From contig NZ_JACXAB010000001.1 of the NCBI RefSeq assembly GCF_014699075.1, forward strand, positions 124,001 through 188,000: a DNA stretch of 64,000 bases. The letters are read 5' to 3'. The stretch's first letter is position 1, and every line of letters starts with the position of its first letter. The translations under genes and the position numbers were made by a program. This stretch comes from Microvirga sp. (GTDB lineage: Bacteria > Pseudomonadota > Alphaproteobacteria > Rhizobiales > Beijerinckiaceae). Below the pieces are notes generated by a model. That model made no database searches and was not told the origin of the DNA. It saw only the letters and a program-made list of their open reading frames with translations. Shown one piece after another: positions 31,985-41,615 of the stretch.

Positions 31985-33438
31985 CCCAAGCGGCGGACCA
32001 GGGACACCAGCCGCCGCACCCAGGGATTCTGAGCCGACGGCTTGAGGAACTCCACCGCCGCGCCCTTCGTCACCTCGGAATATGTAGGGTAGGGATAAAT
32101 CAACCCGGCGAGATGGGAAACCTTCAAGCCGCGGCTCATGGCCAGAACCCACGGCATGATGAGTTCCCCGGCATGCGCCCCGACGATGGAGCAGCCCAGG
32201 ATCCTGCCGCGTGGGGTGACCACGGCTTTCACATGCCCTTCGGCCTGTCTCTCCATGCGGGCCCTGTCGTTGTCGGCAAAGGCCCAGCGCAGGATGCGGA
32301 TCGCGCCGTGCTCTTCCCGGGCCCGTGCCTCCGTCAACCCGACGGAGGCCAGCTCCGGCGCCGTATAGGTCACGCGGGGAATGGGGGCCCGCCCGACCCG
32401 AACGGGCAGCCGGAAGAGGGCGCTCCGGATCACCAGGCCAGCATGATGGTTCGCCACATGGGTGAACCGTGCGCCAGCCGCCGCCCCACCGGCGCAATCG
32501 CCAATGGCGTAAACGCGCCGGTTCGAGGTTCTGAGCCCATTATCAGCGAGGATACCCGACGCGTCAGCCGCGATTCCCGCAGCCTCAAGGCCGAGCCCAT
32601 CCACGACAGGCTTGCGCCCCGTGGCGACGAGCAGATGGCTTCCCTCGATCGTCTCGCTGCTGTTGAGGACAACACCAAAGCCTCCCGCTTTCGCCGGTTC
32701 GATCCTGTCGATGGAGGCTCCGGTCCTGACGGCAACGCCATCGAACCGTAGAGCTTGATCGACGACATGCGCCATCTCGGGATCTTCCTGCGCCAGAAGG
32801 CGCTCTCCGGCCTCCAGAAGCGTGACCTGCACGCCCAGAAGCCGATAGGCCTGAGCGATCTCGACGCCCACGGCCCCTCCGCCGATGACCACGAGATGCG
32901 CGGGTTTCTCGGTCAGATCGAAGATGGTCTCGTTGGTGAGATAAGGGACCTGTTCAAGGCCGGGAATCGGCGGGATGGCAGGGCGGGAGCCGGTCGCAAT
33001 GACGAAGCGGCGGGCCCGGATGACTTGATCTTCGGCAACAACCGTATGGCCATCGGTGAACCGGGCTTGGCCCTCGATCACCGACATCCCCATGGCCCGG
33101 TAGCGCTCGGTCGAATCCATCGGGGCGATCGCCCCGATGGTGCCCTTCACATGCGCATGGACCTTGGCGAAGTCGACGATTGGCTCCCCTGCCCCGATCC
33201 CGAAACTTCCAGCTTCACGCATGCTGCGAGCATGGAGAGACGCAGCAATCAGCGCCTTCGAGGGAACGCAGCCTACATTCAGGCAATCGCCGCCCATCCT
33301 GTTCTTCTCGATCAGCACCACGGATGCGCCGAGGGAAGCCGCGATGGACGCGACCGACAGACCAGCCGATCCGGCGCCGATGACGCACAGATCGGGCTGC
33401 AAGACTCGCCCGCCCTTCGGGTCTGCCAGCTTCACCAT
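31981..33438 (-). CDS. Mercuric reductase-like FAD/NAD(P) disulfide oxidoreductase
   Basis: The 485-aa protein is a class I flavoprotein disulfide reductase: FAD site (VIGAGSAGLSVA), redox-active cysteine pair (GGDCLNVGCVPSKAL), NAD(P) site (VVIGGGAVGVEIA), and GDCAGG. In true dihydrolipoamide dehydrogenase the C-terminal motif holds a catalytic His-Glu pair. Here that position reads YPYPTYSE, with tyrosine in place of histidine. Mercury-binding cysteines of MerA are also missing at both ends. The substrate is therefore unknown. It is translationally coupled to both its neighbours, a VTT membrane protein and a kinase. Confidence 0.88.
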   Translation of the reverse strand: MVKLADPKGGRVLQPDLCVIGAGSAGLSVASIAASLGASVVLIEKNRMGGDCLNVGCVPSKALIAASLHARSMREAGSFGIGAGEPIVDFAKVHAHVKGTIGAIAPMDSTERYRAMGMSVIEGQARFTDGHTVVAEDQVIRARRFVIATGSRPAIPPIPGLEQVPYLTNETIFDLTEKPAHLVVIGGGAVGVEIAQAYRLLGVQVTLLEAGERLLAQEDPEMAHVVDQALRFDGVAVRTGASIDRIEPAKAGGFGVVLNSSETIEGSHLLVATGRKPVVDGLGLEAAGIAADASGILADNGLRTSNRRVYAIGDCAGGAAAGARFTHVANHHAGLVIRSALFRLPVRVGRAPIPRVTYTAPELASVGLTEARAREEHGAIRILRWAFADNDRARMERQAEGHVKAVVTPRGRILGCSIVGAHAGELIMPWVLAMSRGLKVSHLAGLIYPYPTYSEVTKGAAVEFLKPSAQNPWVRRLVSLVRRLG

Positions 33439-34232
33439 CAACCCTCGCCTGTTGCGCGACGGCGCCATTGCTTGAGCGCGATCGGGATCAGGGCCAAAAT
33501 TCCGAGCAGAGCGAGAGCAGCCATCAGCTCGGGCGTCAACAGGCTTTTGGCATTGAAGTCGATGGCGCAATCGCTTCGCCCCAGAGTCAGGCACTCTGAA
33601 CGCTGCCGCTCATGCGTTGCGATGACTTCATCCAGCCCCGACCCTGCAAGGGCGAAGGCGAACGAGGCGGGCAGCATCCCGAGCTGGGTTGCCAGGACGA
33701 AGGGTCTCAGGCGCATGCCGAAGAAGGCGGCAGCCAGGTTCGTCAGCCAGAACGGCACGACGGGGATCAGGCGTAAGGAGAGAAGATAGAGAAAGGATTG
33801 CTTGCGAAAGCCTGCCGCAAGGCTCTGGATGCGCGAGCCTGCCCGGTCGAGCAGAGAGCGCCCCAGGGACGACCGGGCGATGAGGAAGATGTTGGTCGCT
33901 CCGAGCGTCGCGGCAAGATTCGCCGTGATGCCTCCAAGCGGCCAGCCGAAGAGATAGCCCCCGATGGCGGTCAGAAAGGCGGAAGCTGGCAGCGAGAGGG
34001 TGACGGCCGCCACATAGATCAGGCCGTAAAGGCCAAGCATCGCCGGACCCTGGGCGGCCACAAGATCCTGAAGCCAAGCCTGATAGTGCACGAAGGTCTC
34101 AAACGAGAGGGAGCGGTGAACGCCTGTTGCGAAGACGGCTCCGATGGCCGCCAGAACGAGCGCCAGGGGTACGAGGCGCCAGAAACTCGCTGCCTTTGTC
34201 GGCCCCTGCTGCTTCGGATGTGTCTCGGCCAC
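33438..34232 (-). CDS. VTT domain (TVP38/TMEM64, DedA-like) membrane protein
   Basis: The 264-aa protein has about six hydrophobic segments and the VTT core (LSLPASAFLTAIGGYLFGWP, then LIPVVPFWLTNLAAAFFGM). Relatives act as lipid scramblases or transporters in the inner membrane. It starts a three-gene operon with the flavoprotein and the histidine kinase; this VTT-flavoprotein pairing recurs widely in bacteria. The stop and the next ATG share one base. Confidence 0.9.
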   Translation of the reverse strand: MAETHPKQQGPTKAASFWRLVPLALVLAAIGAVFATGVHRSLSFETFVHYQAWLQDLVAAQGPAMLGLYGLIYVAAVTLSLPASAFLTAIGGYLFGWPLGGITANLAATLGATNIFLIARSSLGRSLLDRAGSRIQSLAAGFRKQSFLYLLSLRLIPVVPFWLTNLAAAFFGMRLRPFVLATQLGMLPASFAFALAGSGLDEVIATHERQRSECLTLGRSDCAIDFNAKSLLTPELMAALALLGILALIPIALKQWRRRATGEG

Positions 34233-34499
34233 GTGCCCTCCTGGAACCGGTGTGGTATGTAGCGCCCGATAAGGTCAAGCCTACAGGCCCGTCACAGCTT
34301 GGTGAGGGAGGGCCGGATTGCCGCATGAAGGCCGAAGCGGCGTTGACTTTGCCCCACCATTCCTTCATAAGCCCGCAAGCTGACAGCGCTCTTCTTGGGC
34401 GCTGATCGTTTTTTCGAGACAGTTTCGGGGGAAACCCCTTCCCAACCAGACGGGCGCGAGCCTTCGAGCACCGCTGCCCCATTCGACCGGAGAAGTGCC

Positions 34500-34634
34500 G
34501 TGAAGAGGACGTATCAACCGAGCAAACTGGTTCGCAAGCGCCGCCACGGCTTCCGTGCGCGCATGGCGACCAAGGGTGGCCGCAAGGTCATTGCCGCTCG
34601 CCGCGCCCATGGCCGCAAGCGCCTGTCCGCGTAA
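34500..34634 (+). CDS. rpmH: 50S ribosomal protein L34
   Basis: The 44-aa product starts with GTG and reads [18 protein letters not shown] through to GRKRLSA, which is standard bL34. A GGAG site lies just upstream. It is followed by rnpA and yidC in the classic order. The upstream 260 bases hold the likely promoter, but no DnaA-box cluster was seen. Confidence 0.98.
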   Translation: MKRTYQPSKLVRKRRHGFRARMATKGGRKVIAARRAHGRKRLSA

Positions 34635-34654
34635 GCGCCGTCAAGGACAGCCCG

Positions 34655-35086
34655 ATGCGCGACCATCGCGCAACGTCTAGCCTCGGGCGTCTGACGAAAA
34701 GACCTGACTTCGTCGCGGCGGCCTCCGGCCGCCGCTTTCATACCGAGCGGATGACGGTTCAGGCCCGCCTTCGCGAAGGTTCCGGCCTCGGCCTGCGCTT
34801 CGGCCTCACGGTCACGAAGCGGGTCGGCCACGCCACCGAGCGCAACCGCATCAAGCGCAGGCTCCGGGCCGCCATCCCCACGGCAGGTCAGGACTACGCA
34901 ACCCTCGATGCGGATGTCGTCGTCATCGGACGGCGAGACATTCTCTCCGCCGATTTCGACGTGCTCATCGACGATCTTCGGCGCGCATTGCGGGCGGTCA
35001 CCAAGCCGAAAGGCGCCTCTCCCGCAGAGCGTTCTTCCTCCTCACCTCCCTCCAACGGCGAGCGTCGCGGACAATCCCATGCGTGA
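34655..35086 (+). CDS. rnpA: Ribonuclease P protein component
   Basis: The 143-aa protein has the RNase P fold with the RNR motif ([15 protein letters not shown]) that binds the catalytic RNA. It matures tRNA 5' ends. The C-terminal 25 residues are serine/proline-rich and not conserved. Its last 8 bp overlap the start of yidC. Confidence 0.96.
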   Translation: MRDHRATSSLGRLTKRPDFVAAASGRRFHTERMTVQARLREGSGLGLRFGLTVTKRVGHATERNRIKRRLRAAIPTAGQDYATLDADVVVIGRRDILSADFDVLIDDLRRALRAVTKPKGASPAERSSSSPPSNGERRGQSHA

Positions 35087-36938
35087 TGACAACAAAAACC
35101 TCATCGTCGCCATCGTGCTGTCGATGGCGGTCCTGCTAGGCTGGCAATACTTCTTCGCGGCCCCGGAGGCCGAAAGGCAGCGCCAGGCGGCCCAGCAGCA
35201 GCAATCCACGCAGGTCAATCCCAACGCGCCGAACCCGCCGGCCAGCCCGAGCCAGGCCGGAGGTGCTGCTCCCACCGTGCCGGGCACGGTGCCCAGCACC
35301 CCGGTGGCACCCGCGGTCGAGACCCGTGAGGCAGCGCTCGCCCGCTCGCCGCGCGTGACCATCGATACCCCCGCCATCGCCGGCTCGATCAACCTGCGCG
35401 GCGGTCGCATCGACGACGTGTCGCTCAAGAACTACCGTGAGACGGTCGATCCGCGTAGCCCGAACATCGTGCTGCTGTCGCCCGCCGGCACCCAGAACCC
35501 GTATTACGCGGATTTCGGCTGGGTCGGAGCGCAGAACGGCGCCCTGCCGACGGCCGAGACCGTCTGGACCGCCGATCGCACAACGCTTAACGCGTCCACC
35601 CCGGTGACGCTCACCTGGGACAACGGCCAGGGCCTGATCTTCCGGCGCACGATTTCCGTGGACGACAAGTCCATGTTCACCGTGAAGAACGCTGTCGAGA
35701 ATCGCGGTTCCGCGCCGGCGACCCTGCACCCCTACGGCCTCGTCTCCCGTCATGGGAAACCGACGACGCTCGGCTATTACGTTCTCCATGAAGGCCTGAT
35801 CGGCGTCCTCGGCGACAAGGGCCTGCAGGAATACACCTACGACGCCATCGCCAAGGAAGAGCCGGTTCCCGCCGGCCAGAACACCGTGGGCGAGGTGTGG
35901 GATGAAGTGAACGGCGGCTTCGTCGGCATCACCGACAAGTACTGGGCCGCGGCGGTCATCCCGGACCAGGCGCAGCCCTACCAGGGCTCCTTCACCATGC
36001 GCCAGGGCCCGACGGGCCAGATCTATCAGGCCAACATGCTCGGGACGGCGCAGACGCTTCAGCCCGGCGCCACCACGGAGGTGACGCAGCGCCTATTCGC
36101 GGGTGCCAAGGAGGTTGCCACCGTCGACCAGTATCATGAAGCCTTCGGCATCAAGAACTTCGATCTCCTGATCGACTGGGGCTGGTTCTACTTCATCACG
36201 AAGCCGCTCTTTAAGGTGCTAGACTTCTTCTTCCGCCTGTTCGGCAATTTCGGCGTCGCGATCCTGATCGTCACGGTGCTGCTGAAGATCCTGTTCTTCC
36301 CGCTTGCCAACAAGTCCTATGCCTCCATGGCAAAGATGAAGGCAGTACAGCCGGAGATGACCTCGATCCGCGAGCGCTATGCGGACGACAAGATGAAGCA
36401 GCAACAGGCGCTGATGGAGCTCTACCGCAAGGAGAAGATCAATCCGGTCGCGGGCTGCTGGCCGGTGCTGATCCAGATCCCGGTGTTCTTCGCGCTCTAC
36501 AAGGTGCTCTTCGTCACCATCGAAATGCGCCACGCGCCGTTCTTCGGCTGGATCCGCGACCTCGCGGCCCCGGATCCGACGTCGATCTTCAACCTGTTCG
36601 GGCTGCTGCCCTACAACCCGGGCGCGGTGCCGGTGCTGGGCCCGTTCCTGATGCTCGGCGTGTGGCCGATCATCATGGGCATCACCATGTGGCTGCAGAT
36701 GAAGATGAACCCGGAGCCGCCGGACCCGGTCCAGAAGCAGGTTTTTGCCTGGATGCCGGTGATCTTCACCTTCATGCTCGGCTCCTTCCCGGCCGGCCTC
36801 GTGATCTACTGGGCCTGGAACAACCTGCTCTCCGTGTCGCAGCAAGCCTTCATCATGCGCAAGAACGGCGTGAAGATCGAGTTATGGGACAACCTGCGCA
36901 AGACCTTCAACCGCAAGGCCAGCCCCGCCAAGGGCTGA
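35079..36938 (+). CDS. yidC: Membrane protein insertase YidC
   Basis: The 619-aa protein has an N-terminal membrane anchor ([20 protein letters not shown]) and a low-complexity Pro/Gln/Ala linker. A large periplasmic beta domain follows, then a C-terminal insertase core of five helices starting near [11 protein letters not shown]. The conserved Arg of the hydrophilic groove is in the cytoplasm-facing segment. Length and order (after rnpA) match alphaproteobacterial YidC. The ATG at 35079 overlaps rnpA by 8 bp. Confidence 0.97.
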   Translation: MRDDNKNLIVAIVLSMAVLLGWQYFFAAPEAERQRQAAQQQQSTQVNPNAPNPPASPSQAGGAAPTVPGTVPSTPVAPAVETREAALARSPRVTIDTPAIAGSINLRGGRIDDVSLKNYRETVDPRSPNIVLLSPAGTQNPYYADFGWVGAQNGALPTAETVWTADRTTLNASTPVTLTWDNGQGLIFRRTISVDDKSMFTVKNAVENRGSAPATLHPYGLVSRHGKPTTLGYYVLHEGLIGVLGDKGLQEYTYDAIAKEEPVPAGQNTVGEVWDEVNGGFVGITDKYWAAAVIPDQAQPYQGSFTMRQGPTGQIYQANMLGTAQTLQPGATTEVTQRLFAGAKEVATVDQYHEAFGIKNFDLLIDWGWFYFITKPLFKVLDFFFRLFGNFGVAILIVTVLLKILFFPLANKSYASMAKMKAVQPEMTSIRERYADDKMKQQQALMELYRKEKINPVAGCWPVLIQIPVFFALYKVLFVTIEMRHAPFFGWIRDLAAPDPTSIFNLFGLLPYNPGAVPVLGPFLMLGVWPIIMGITMWLQMKMNPEPPDPVQKQVFAWMPVIFTFMLGSFPAGLVIYWAWNNLLSVSQQAFIMRKNGVKIELWDNLRKTFNRKASPAKG

Positions 36939-36963
36939 ACGGCGCCAGACCAGAACTGACCAT

Positions 36964-36992
36964 CCCCGGGCCCTGTCCCGGGGATTTTCTTT
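36964..36992 (+). terminator. Rho-independent terminator after yidC
   Basis: A 7-bp stem (CCCCGGG / CCCGGGG, 6-nt loop) is followed by ATTTTCTTTT. Confidence 0.88.
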
Positions 36993-37069
36993 TGCCGGTG
37001 GCGAGCGCCGTCATTTCTTCGAGCCGTCCCACATCTATATCAATCGTCGATGCAATGCGGTGACGGACA

Positions 37070-38611
37070 ATGAGCGGGTCCAAGGGAAGATCGAAGCAGC
37101 AAGGGGTATCCGACGTGCCCCGCGAGATCGAGCTGAAGCTGGAACTCGCCTCCGGCACAGCCGAGGACCTGCTCACGCATCCTCTCCTCAACAAGGCGCA
37201 GCCGCTGCCCAAGCAGAGCGGTCAGCTACATGCGGTCTATTTCGACACGGACGATCATGCCCTGCACCGCGAGGGCATCAGCCTGCGCATCCGCCGCCGG
37301 AACGGCAAAGCCATCCAGACCATTAAGGCCGAAGGCCCGCACAAAGGCATCGCCATGGATCGCGGCGAGTGGGAAACGCCGGTCGATGGCGAACTCGACC
37401 TGGCCGCCGCGTGCGGAACCCCTCTTGGAAAGCTCATCGCGGATAAAACTATGCGAGTGGGCATCAAGCCAGCTTTCAGCGTCGAAACGGATCGGAGAGC
37501 CTTCGAGGCCAAGTTCGACGGTGCCGTGATCGAAGTGGCCCTCGACTGCGCCAAAGCCTCTGGTGGCGATAGAACCATCACCTTCTCGGAAATCGAGCTA
37601 GAGCTGCGGCAGGGCAAAGCGGGCGCGCTCTTCGCGCTGGCCCGGCGTTTGAGCGAGGCGGCTCCCTTGAGGCTCTCGACGGTGGCGAAATCCGAACGCG
37701 GGTACCGCCTCCTGGACGAAGAAGTCCTTCGCCCCGTGCGGGCCGGGAAGATCAAGCTGCCGAAGGATGCAACCTGCGCCGAAACCTTTCAGGTCATCGC
37801 CCGATCCTGCCTCGCCCAGATGGTCGAGAACGAAGCCTTGGTGCGGCTCACGCAGGAGCCGGACGCCCTGCACCAGATGCGCGTCGGCCTGCGGCGCCTG
37901 AGAGCCGCCATTTCCCTGTTCAGGTCTCAGTTGCTGAGCGACTCCGAGAGCGCCGAGATCCGCAGCAATCTCCGCTGGGCTGGGCAGGCCCTGGGCGCAG
38001 CCAGGGACCTCGACGTGTTCATCGAGCGGCTGCGCTCCATGGATGATGCCGTGCCAGACCCGTCGCACATGGAGGAGATCGAGCGGCGCCGGACGGAAGC
38101 CTACAGAAACCTGCTGGAAACCCTGGAGTCCCACCGCTTTATGGACGTGATCCTTCAGACGGCTGCCTGGATCGAGGCCGGAGCCTGGATGGCATCCGGT
38201 GAGAAAGGGCGGAAATCCGTCCGCGAGCGCCCTGCCCGGGATTTCGCGGCAGCCGAGCTCTCGCGCCGCTTCAAGCGAATCCGCAAGCTTGCCAAGCACC
38301 TGAGGGACGTCGGTGATGAGGAGCGCCACGAACTCCGGATTCGCATCAAGAAGCTGCGCTACGGCACCGAGTTCTTCGCTTCGCTTTTCACCTCCGCCAA
38401 GGCAAGTAAGCGCCGCAAGACGTTCTCCTCCCTTCTGGCGGAGCTTCAGGAACACCTGGGCGACTTGAACGATCTCGCGGTGGGCGGCTCCCTTGCCATG
38501 TACCTCCCCGAGGTCTCGCCCAAGCGCCTGGAGAGGCAGCGGGAAAAGCTTCTCGACAAGAGCGAAGCCTCTCTAAGGGTGCTCGCGAAAGCAGATCCCT
38601 TCTGGCTGTGA
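37070..38611 (+). CDS. CYTH and CHAD domain protein
   Basis: The 513-aa protein has an N-terminal CYTH domain (about 17-215) with the signature EIELKLE and alternating basic/acidic strands for triphosphate binding. A C-terminal CHAD domain (about 230-510) has conserved histidines (LHQMRVGLRRLRA, ERHELRIRIKKLRYG). CYTH acts on triphosphates or adenylyl substrates; CHAD domains bind polyphosphate. The pair suggests polyphosphate or phosphate metabolism, which is inference. The next gene may be coupled. Confidence 0.93.
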   Translation: MSGSKGRSKQQGVSDVPREIELKLELASGTAEDLLTHPLLNKAQPLPKQSGQLHAVYFDTDDHALHREGISLRIRRRNGKAIQTIKAEGPHKGIAMDRGEWETPVDGELDLAAACGTPLGKLIADKTMRVGIKPAFSVETDRRAFEAKFDGAVIEVALDCAKASGGDRTITFSEIELELRQGKAGALFALARRLSEAAPLRLSTVAKSERGYRLLDEEVLRPVRAGKIKLPKDATCAETFQVIARSCLAQMVENEALVRLTQEPDALHQMRVGLRRLRAAISLFRSQLLSDSESAEIRSNLRWAGQALGAARDLDVFIERLRSMDDAVPDPSHMEEIERRRTEAYRNLLETLESHRFMDVILQTAAWIEAGAWMASGEKGRKSVRERPARDFAAAELSRRFKRIRKLAKHLRDVGDEERHELRIRIKKLRYGTEFFASLFTSAKASKRRKTFSSLLAELQEHLGDLNDLAVGGSLAMYLPEVSPKRLERQREKLLDKSEASLRVLAKADPFWL

Positions 38612-38667
38612 GCAGGAAATCAGCCCGGCGTCTTGAAGAAAGCGCTCTGAGCGCCGATAAGAGCCCC

Positions 38668-39333
38668 ATGACCGAGACAATCCCCCCGAACCAGGACGTC
38701 GATCCCTTCCTCGAGATCGGCCGCAAGCTCTTCGCCGGCGAGGCGGATTTCATCTGGGCCGCCAACGCCCTGAACAACCTGCCGCCCATGAGCAAGGTGG
38801 AGATCGCCTTCGCCGGGCGCTCCAATGTGGGCAAGTCGAGCCTCGTCAACGCCCTCACCGGGCGCAACACCCTGGCCCGCACCTCGCATACGCCGGGCCG
38901 CACCCAGCAGCTCAACTTCTTCAATATCAACGACCGCTTCCACCTCGTCGACATGCCGGGCTACGGCTTTGCCGCCGTCGAGAAGCAGAAGGTGCAGGCC
39001 TGGACGCAGCTGATCCACGATTACCTGCGCGGCCGGGCGAGCCTCGCCCGCGTCTATGTGCTGATCGACGCCCGCCACGGCATCAAGCCGGTGGACGAGG
39101 CGGTGCTGGAGACCCTCGGCACGGCCGCCGTCTCCTATCAGGTCGTGCTCACCAAGGCGGACGAGCTGAAGCCGGGCGAGCTCGAGAAGCGCATGGACGA
39201 CACCCTGAAGAAGATCCAGAAACGGGCGGCCGCTTTCCCGGAGATCCTGCCCACGTCCAGCCGCACCGGCTTCGGCATGCCGGAGCTGCGCGCCGGCATC
39301 GCCAAGCTCCTGAGCGAGCGGGGCGCCGGATGA
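38668..39333 (+). CDS. engB: Ribosome biogenesis GTPase EngB/YsxC/YihA
   Basis: EngB assists 50S subunit assembly. The 221-aa protein has GTPase motifs G1 (AGRSNVGKSS), G3 (DMPGYG), G4 (TKAD) and the surrounding family sequence (HTPGRTQQLNFF). An upstream in-frame GTG at 38608 overlaps the CYTH-CHAD stop and would add 20 residues. The ATG at 38668 fits the family length better. DUF423 follows with a 4-bp overlap. Confidence 0.95.
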   Translation: MTETIPPNQDVDPFLEIGRKLFAGEADFIWAANALNNLPPMSKVEIAFAGRSNVGKSSLVNALTGRNTLARTSHTPGRTQQLNFFNINDRFHLVDMPGYGFAAVEKQKVQAWTQLIHDYLRGRASLARVYVLIDARHGIKPVDEAVLETLGTAAVSYQVVLTKADELKPGELEKRMDDTLKKIQKRAAAFPEILPTSSRTGFGMPELRAGIAKLLSERGAG

Positions 39334-39698
39334 GCCTCGGCCTCAGGATCCTTGTTGTCCTGGCCTCCCTGTCAGGCCTCCTGGGCGTCGGCCTCTCGGC
39401 CGCCGCTGCTCATATCACGGGCGGCAACCTCACCACGGCGGCGCAGTTCCTGCTCTTCCACGCCCCTGCCCTGCTGGCCCTCGTGGCTCTGATCGCCGCT
39501 GGGGTCGTGAACCCGATGCTGGCACAGATCGCCGGCTACGTGCTGGTGCTCGGGCTCATCCTGTTCTGCGGCGACCTCTCCCGCCGCGCGTTCTCAGGCG
39601 TGGCGCTGTTTCCAAGGGCAGCGCCTGCGGGAGGCATCGTCCTGATGGTCGGGTGGTTGCTGGTGGGTATCTCCGCCCTTCTCCGCGTGAGAGCCTGA
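39330..39698 (+). CDS. DUF423 membrane protein
   Basis: The 122-aa protein has four hydrophobic segments and the DUF423 pattern (LGVGLSAAAAHI, then FLLFHAPALLAL). Function is unknown. It overlaps engB by 4 bp and is translationally coupled to it. Confidence 0.85.
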   Translation: MSLGLRILVVLASLSGLLGVGLSAAAAHITGGNLTTAAQFLLFHAPALLALVALIAAGVVNPMLAQIAGYVLVLGLILFCGDLSRRAFSGVALFPRAAPAGGIVLMVGWLLVGISALLRVRA

Positions 39699-39733
39699 AG
39701 TCCCTGTTTGCAGCAGCGCCACTTGAGGGCGGG

Positions 39734-39781
39734 AGCATCGGATTGATCCCAAAAGTGCATTCCACTTTTGGGTCCGATGCT
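39734..39781. repeat. Dispersed palindromic repeat, copy 2 (single hairpin)
   Basis: A near-perfect palindrome opens AGCATCGG and closes CCGATGCT, with an inner CCAAAAGTG/CACTTTTGG stem. It equals the second hairpin of the copies at 11216 and 59663. It lies between the DUF423 gene and argB. Confidence 0.85.
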
Positions 39782-39827
39782 CTAGAAGGCAGGCCGTCCG
39801 ATCCTGTTGACCGCGCCGGAGCCGCTC

Positions 39828-40733
39828 ATGTCCGATCCGTCCACGCCTCTTCCCGACGTCCATGTGCAGGCCGAGGTGCTTGTGCAGGCCCTGCCGCACA
39901 TGCAGCGCTATGACCAGCAGATGGTCGTCATCAAGTATGGCGGCCACGCCATGGGCGACCGGGCAGCCGCCGAGGATTTCGCCGAGGACGTGGTTCTCCT
40001 CGAACAGGCGGGCATCAAGCCCGTGGTCGTCCATGGCGGCGGGCCGCAGATCGGGAAAATGCTTGAGAAGCTCGGCATCAAGTCCGAGTTCAAGGGCGGG
40101 CTTCGCGTCACGGATGCGGCCACCGTCGAGGTGGTCGAGATGGTGCTTGCGGGCTCCATCAACAAGCAGATCGTCGGCTGGATCGGCGCCGAGGGCGGCA
40201 AGGCCGTCGGCCTGTCCGGCAAGGACGGCAACATGGTCATGGCCCGGAAAGTGACCCGCACCGCCATCGACCCCGATTCCAACATTGAGAAGGTGGTGGA
40301 TCTCGGCTTCGTCGGCGAGCCCGAGCAGGTGAACCGGGAGGTTCTGGACCAGGTGCTTCAGGCCGAGTTGATCCCGGTCCTGGCTCCGGTGGCGATCGGC
40401 CAGGACGGCCAGACCTACAACGTCAATGCCGACACCTTTGCCGGCGCCATTGCGGGCGCGCTCACGGCCAAGCGCCTCCTCCTGCTCACCGACGTTCCGG
40501 GTGTTCTCGACAAGAACAAGAACCTCATCCCCGAGATGACCATCGAGGATTGCCGCCGTCTCATCGCGGACGGCACCATCACGGACGGCATGATCCCGAA
40601 GATCGAGACGTGCATCTATGCCCTGGAACGGGGCGTGGAGGCGGTGGTCATCCTCGACGGCAAGGTGCCCCATGCGGTGCTGCTGGAGCTGTTCACGGAC
40701 CACGGTGCCGGCACGCTGATCCGCCGCGGATAA
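39828..40733 (+). CDS. argB: Acetylglutamate kinase
   Basis: ArgB phosphorylates N-acetylglutamate, the second step of arginine biosynthesis. The 301-aa protein has the amino-acid kinase motifs [22 protein letters not shown] and GKDGNM, and the C-terminal arginine-sensor helix region. The ATG at 39828 was preferred to an upstream TTG at 39807. Other arg genes are not adjacent. The pairing with a HAD nucleotidase gene downstream is common in Rhizobiales. Confidence 0.97.
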   Translation: MSDPSTPLPDVHVQAEVLVQALPHMQRYDQQMVVIKYGGHAMGDRAAAEDFAEDVVLLEQAGIKPVVVHGGGPQIGKMLEKLGIKSEFKGGLRVTDAATVEVVEMVLAGSINKQIVGWIGAEGGKAVGLSGKDGNMVMARKVTRTAIDPDSNIEKVVDLGFVGEPEQVNREVLDQVLQAELIPVLAPVAIGQDGQTYNVNADTFAGAIAGALTAKRLLLLTDVPGVLDKNKNLIPEMTIEDCRRLIADGTITDGMIPKIETCIYALERGVEAVVILDGKVPHAVLLELFTDHGAGTLIRRG

Positions 40734-40776
40734 GGGTGACTCTTTCCGAAGTGGCAGAGAGCGCTTATATTTACAG

Positions 40777-40800
40777 CAGTGGGGCCGCACGGCCCCACTG
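40777..40800. terminator. Strong hairpin between argB and HAD gene
   Basis: CAGTGGGGCCG and its exact complement form a stem at 40777-40800. Only a weak T-rich tail (TCGTCTTT) follows, so it may attenuate rather than fully terminate transcription. Confidence 0.45.
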
Positions 40801-40815
40801 TCGTCTTTGGAATCC

Positions 40816-41553
40816 ATGAACGCCAAACCAGCCATCGAGAGCCACCTGTCCTCCGCCGAGTCCCGTCCCTTCTCGCATGTGGAGACGTGGGTTTTCGACC
40901 TGGACAACACCCTCTATCCGCACACCTCGCGGGTCTGGCCGCAGATCGACCAGCGCATCACCCTCTACATCAGCGAGCTCTTCGGGCTCGACGGGCTGTC
41001 CGCGCAGGCGCTGCAGAAGTTCTTCTATCACAAATACGGCACGACCCTGAAGGCGTTGGTCGACGAGTACGACATCGATCCGCACGACTTCCTCGACTTC
41101 GCCCATGACATCGACCACACGGATATCGAGCTGAACCACAGCCTGGGCGAGGCGATCGAGCAGTTGCCCGGCCGCAAGCTCATCCTCACCAACGGCTCGC
41201 GCAAGCACGCGGAAAATGTGGCGAGGAAGATCGGCATCCTCGACCATTTCGAGGATGTGTTCGACATCGCCGCCTCCAATTTCGTGCCCAAACCGGACCG
41301 TCGTGCTTACGAAATCTTCCTCGACCGGCACGGGGTGGAGCCCTCCCGCTCGGCCATGTTTGAGGACATCGCCAAGAACCTGACCGTGCCGCACGAGCTC
41401 GGCATGACGACCACACTGATCGTACCGAAGACCCTCGATCCCTTCCGGGAGAGCTTCGAGCAGGAAGCCGTCAAGACGCCGGATATCGACTACATCACCA
41501 ACGATCTGGCGGATTTCCTGCGCGCTTACGCGTTGCCGGCAAAATCCAAGTAA
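40816..41553 (+). CDS. HAD-family pyrimidine 5'-nucleotidase
   Basis: The 245-aa protein is a haloacid dehalogenase-type phosphatase with motif I DLDNTLYP, motif II LILTNGS, and motif III/IV KPDRRAYEIFL and FEDIAKNL. The pattern matches bacterial and yeast Sdt1-like pyrimidine 5'-nucleotidases. The ATG at 40816 was chosen over a TTG three codons upstream. It follows argB and may share its transcript past the hairpin. Confidence 0.9.
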   Translation: MNAKPAIESHLSSAESRPFSHVETWVFDLDNTLYPHTSRVWPQIDQRITLYISELFGLDGLSAQALQKFFYHKYGTTLKALVDEYDIDPHDFLDFAHDIDHTDIELNHSLGEAIEQLPGRKLILTNGSRKHAENVARKIGILDHFEDVFDIAASNFVPKPDRRAYEIFLDRHGVEPSRSAMFEDIAKNLTVPHELGMTTTLIVPKTLDPFRESFEQEAVKTPDIDYITNDLADFLRAYALPAKSK

Positions 41554-41564
41554 CAGCTCCCCAA

Positions 41565-41591
41565 CAAAAATGGCCTCCTTTCGGAGGCCAT
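41565..41591 (-). terminator. Terminator of second YciF-like gene
   Basis: A 9-bp stem (ATGGCCTCC / GGAGGCCAT, 4-nt loop) is followed on the minus strand by a T5 run. It separates the YciF-like gene from the convergent HAD gene. Confidence 0.85.
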
Positions 41592-41615
41592 GTTCGCATC
41601 TGACGGGCGAGAGGC

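Noticed and set aside
31981-33438. Mercury resistance (merA)
   Set aside because: The N-terminal heavy-metal domain and the C-terminal vicinal cysteines of MerA are missing, and no other mer genes are adjacent.
34366-34500. Chromosome origin next to rpmH
   Set aside because: rpmH-rnpA-yidC can lie near oriC in other phyla, but no DnaA-box cluster, dnaA or parAB was found, and alphaproteobacterial origins usually lie elsewhere.
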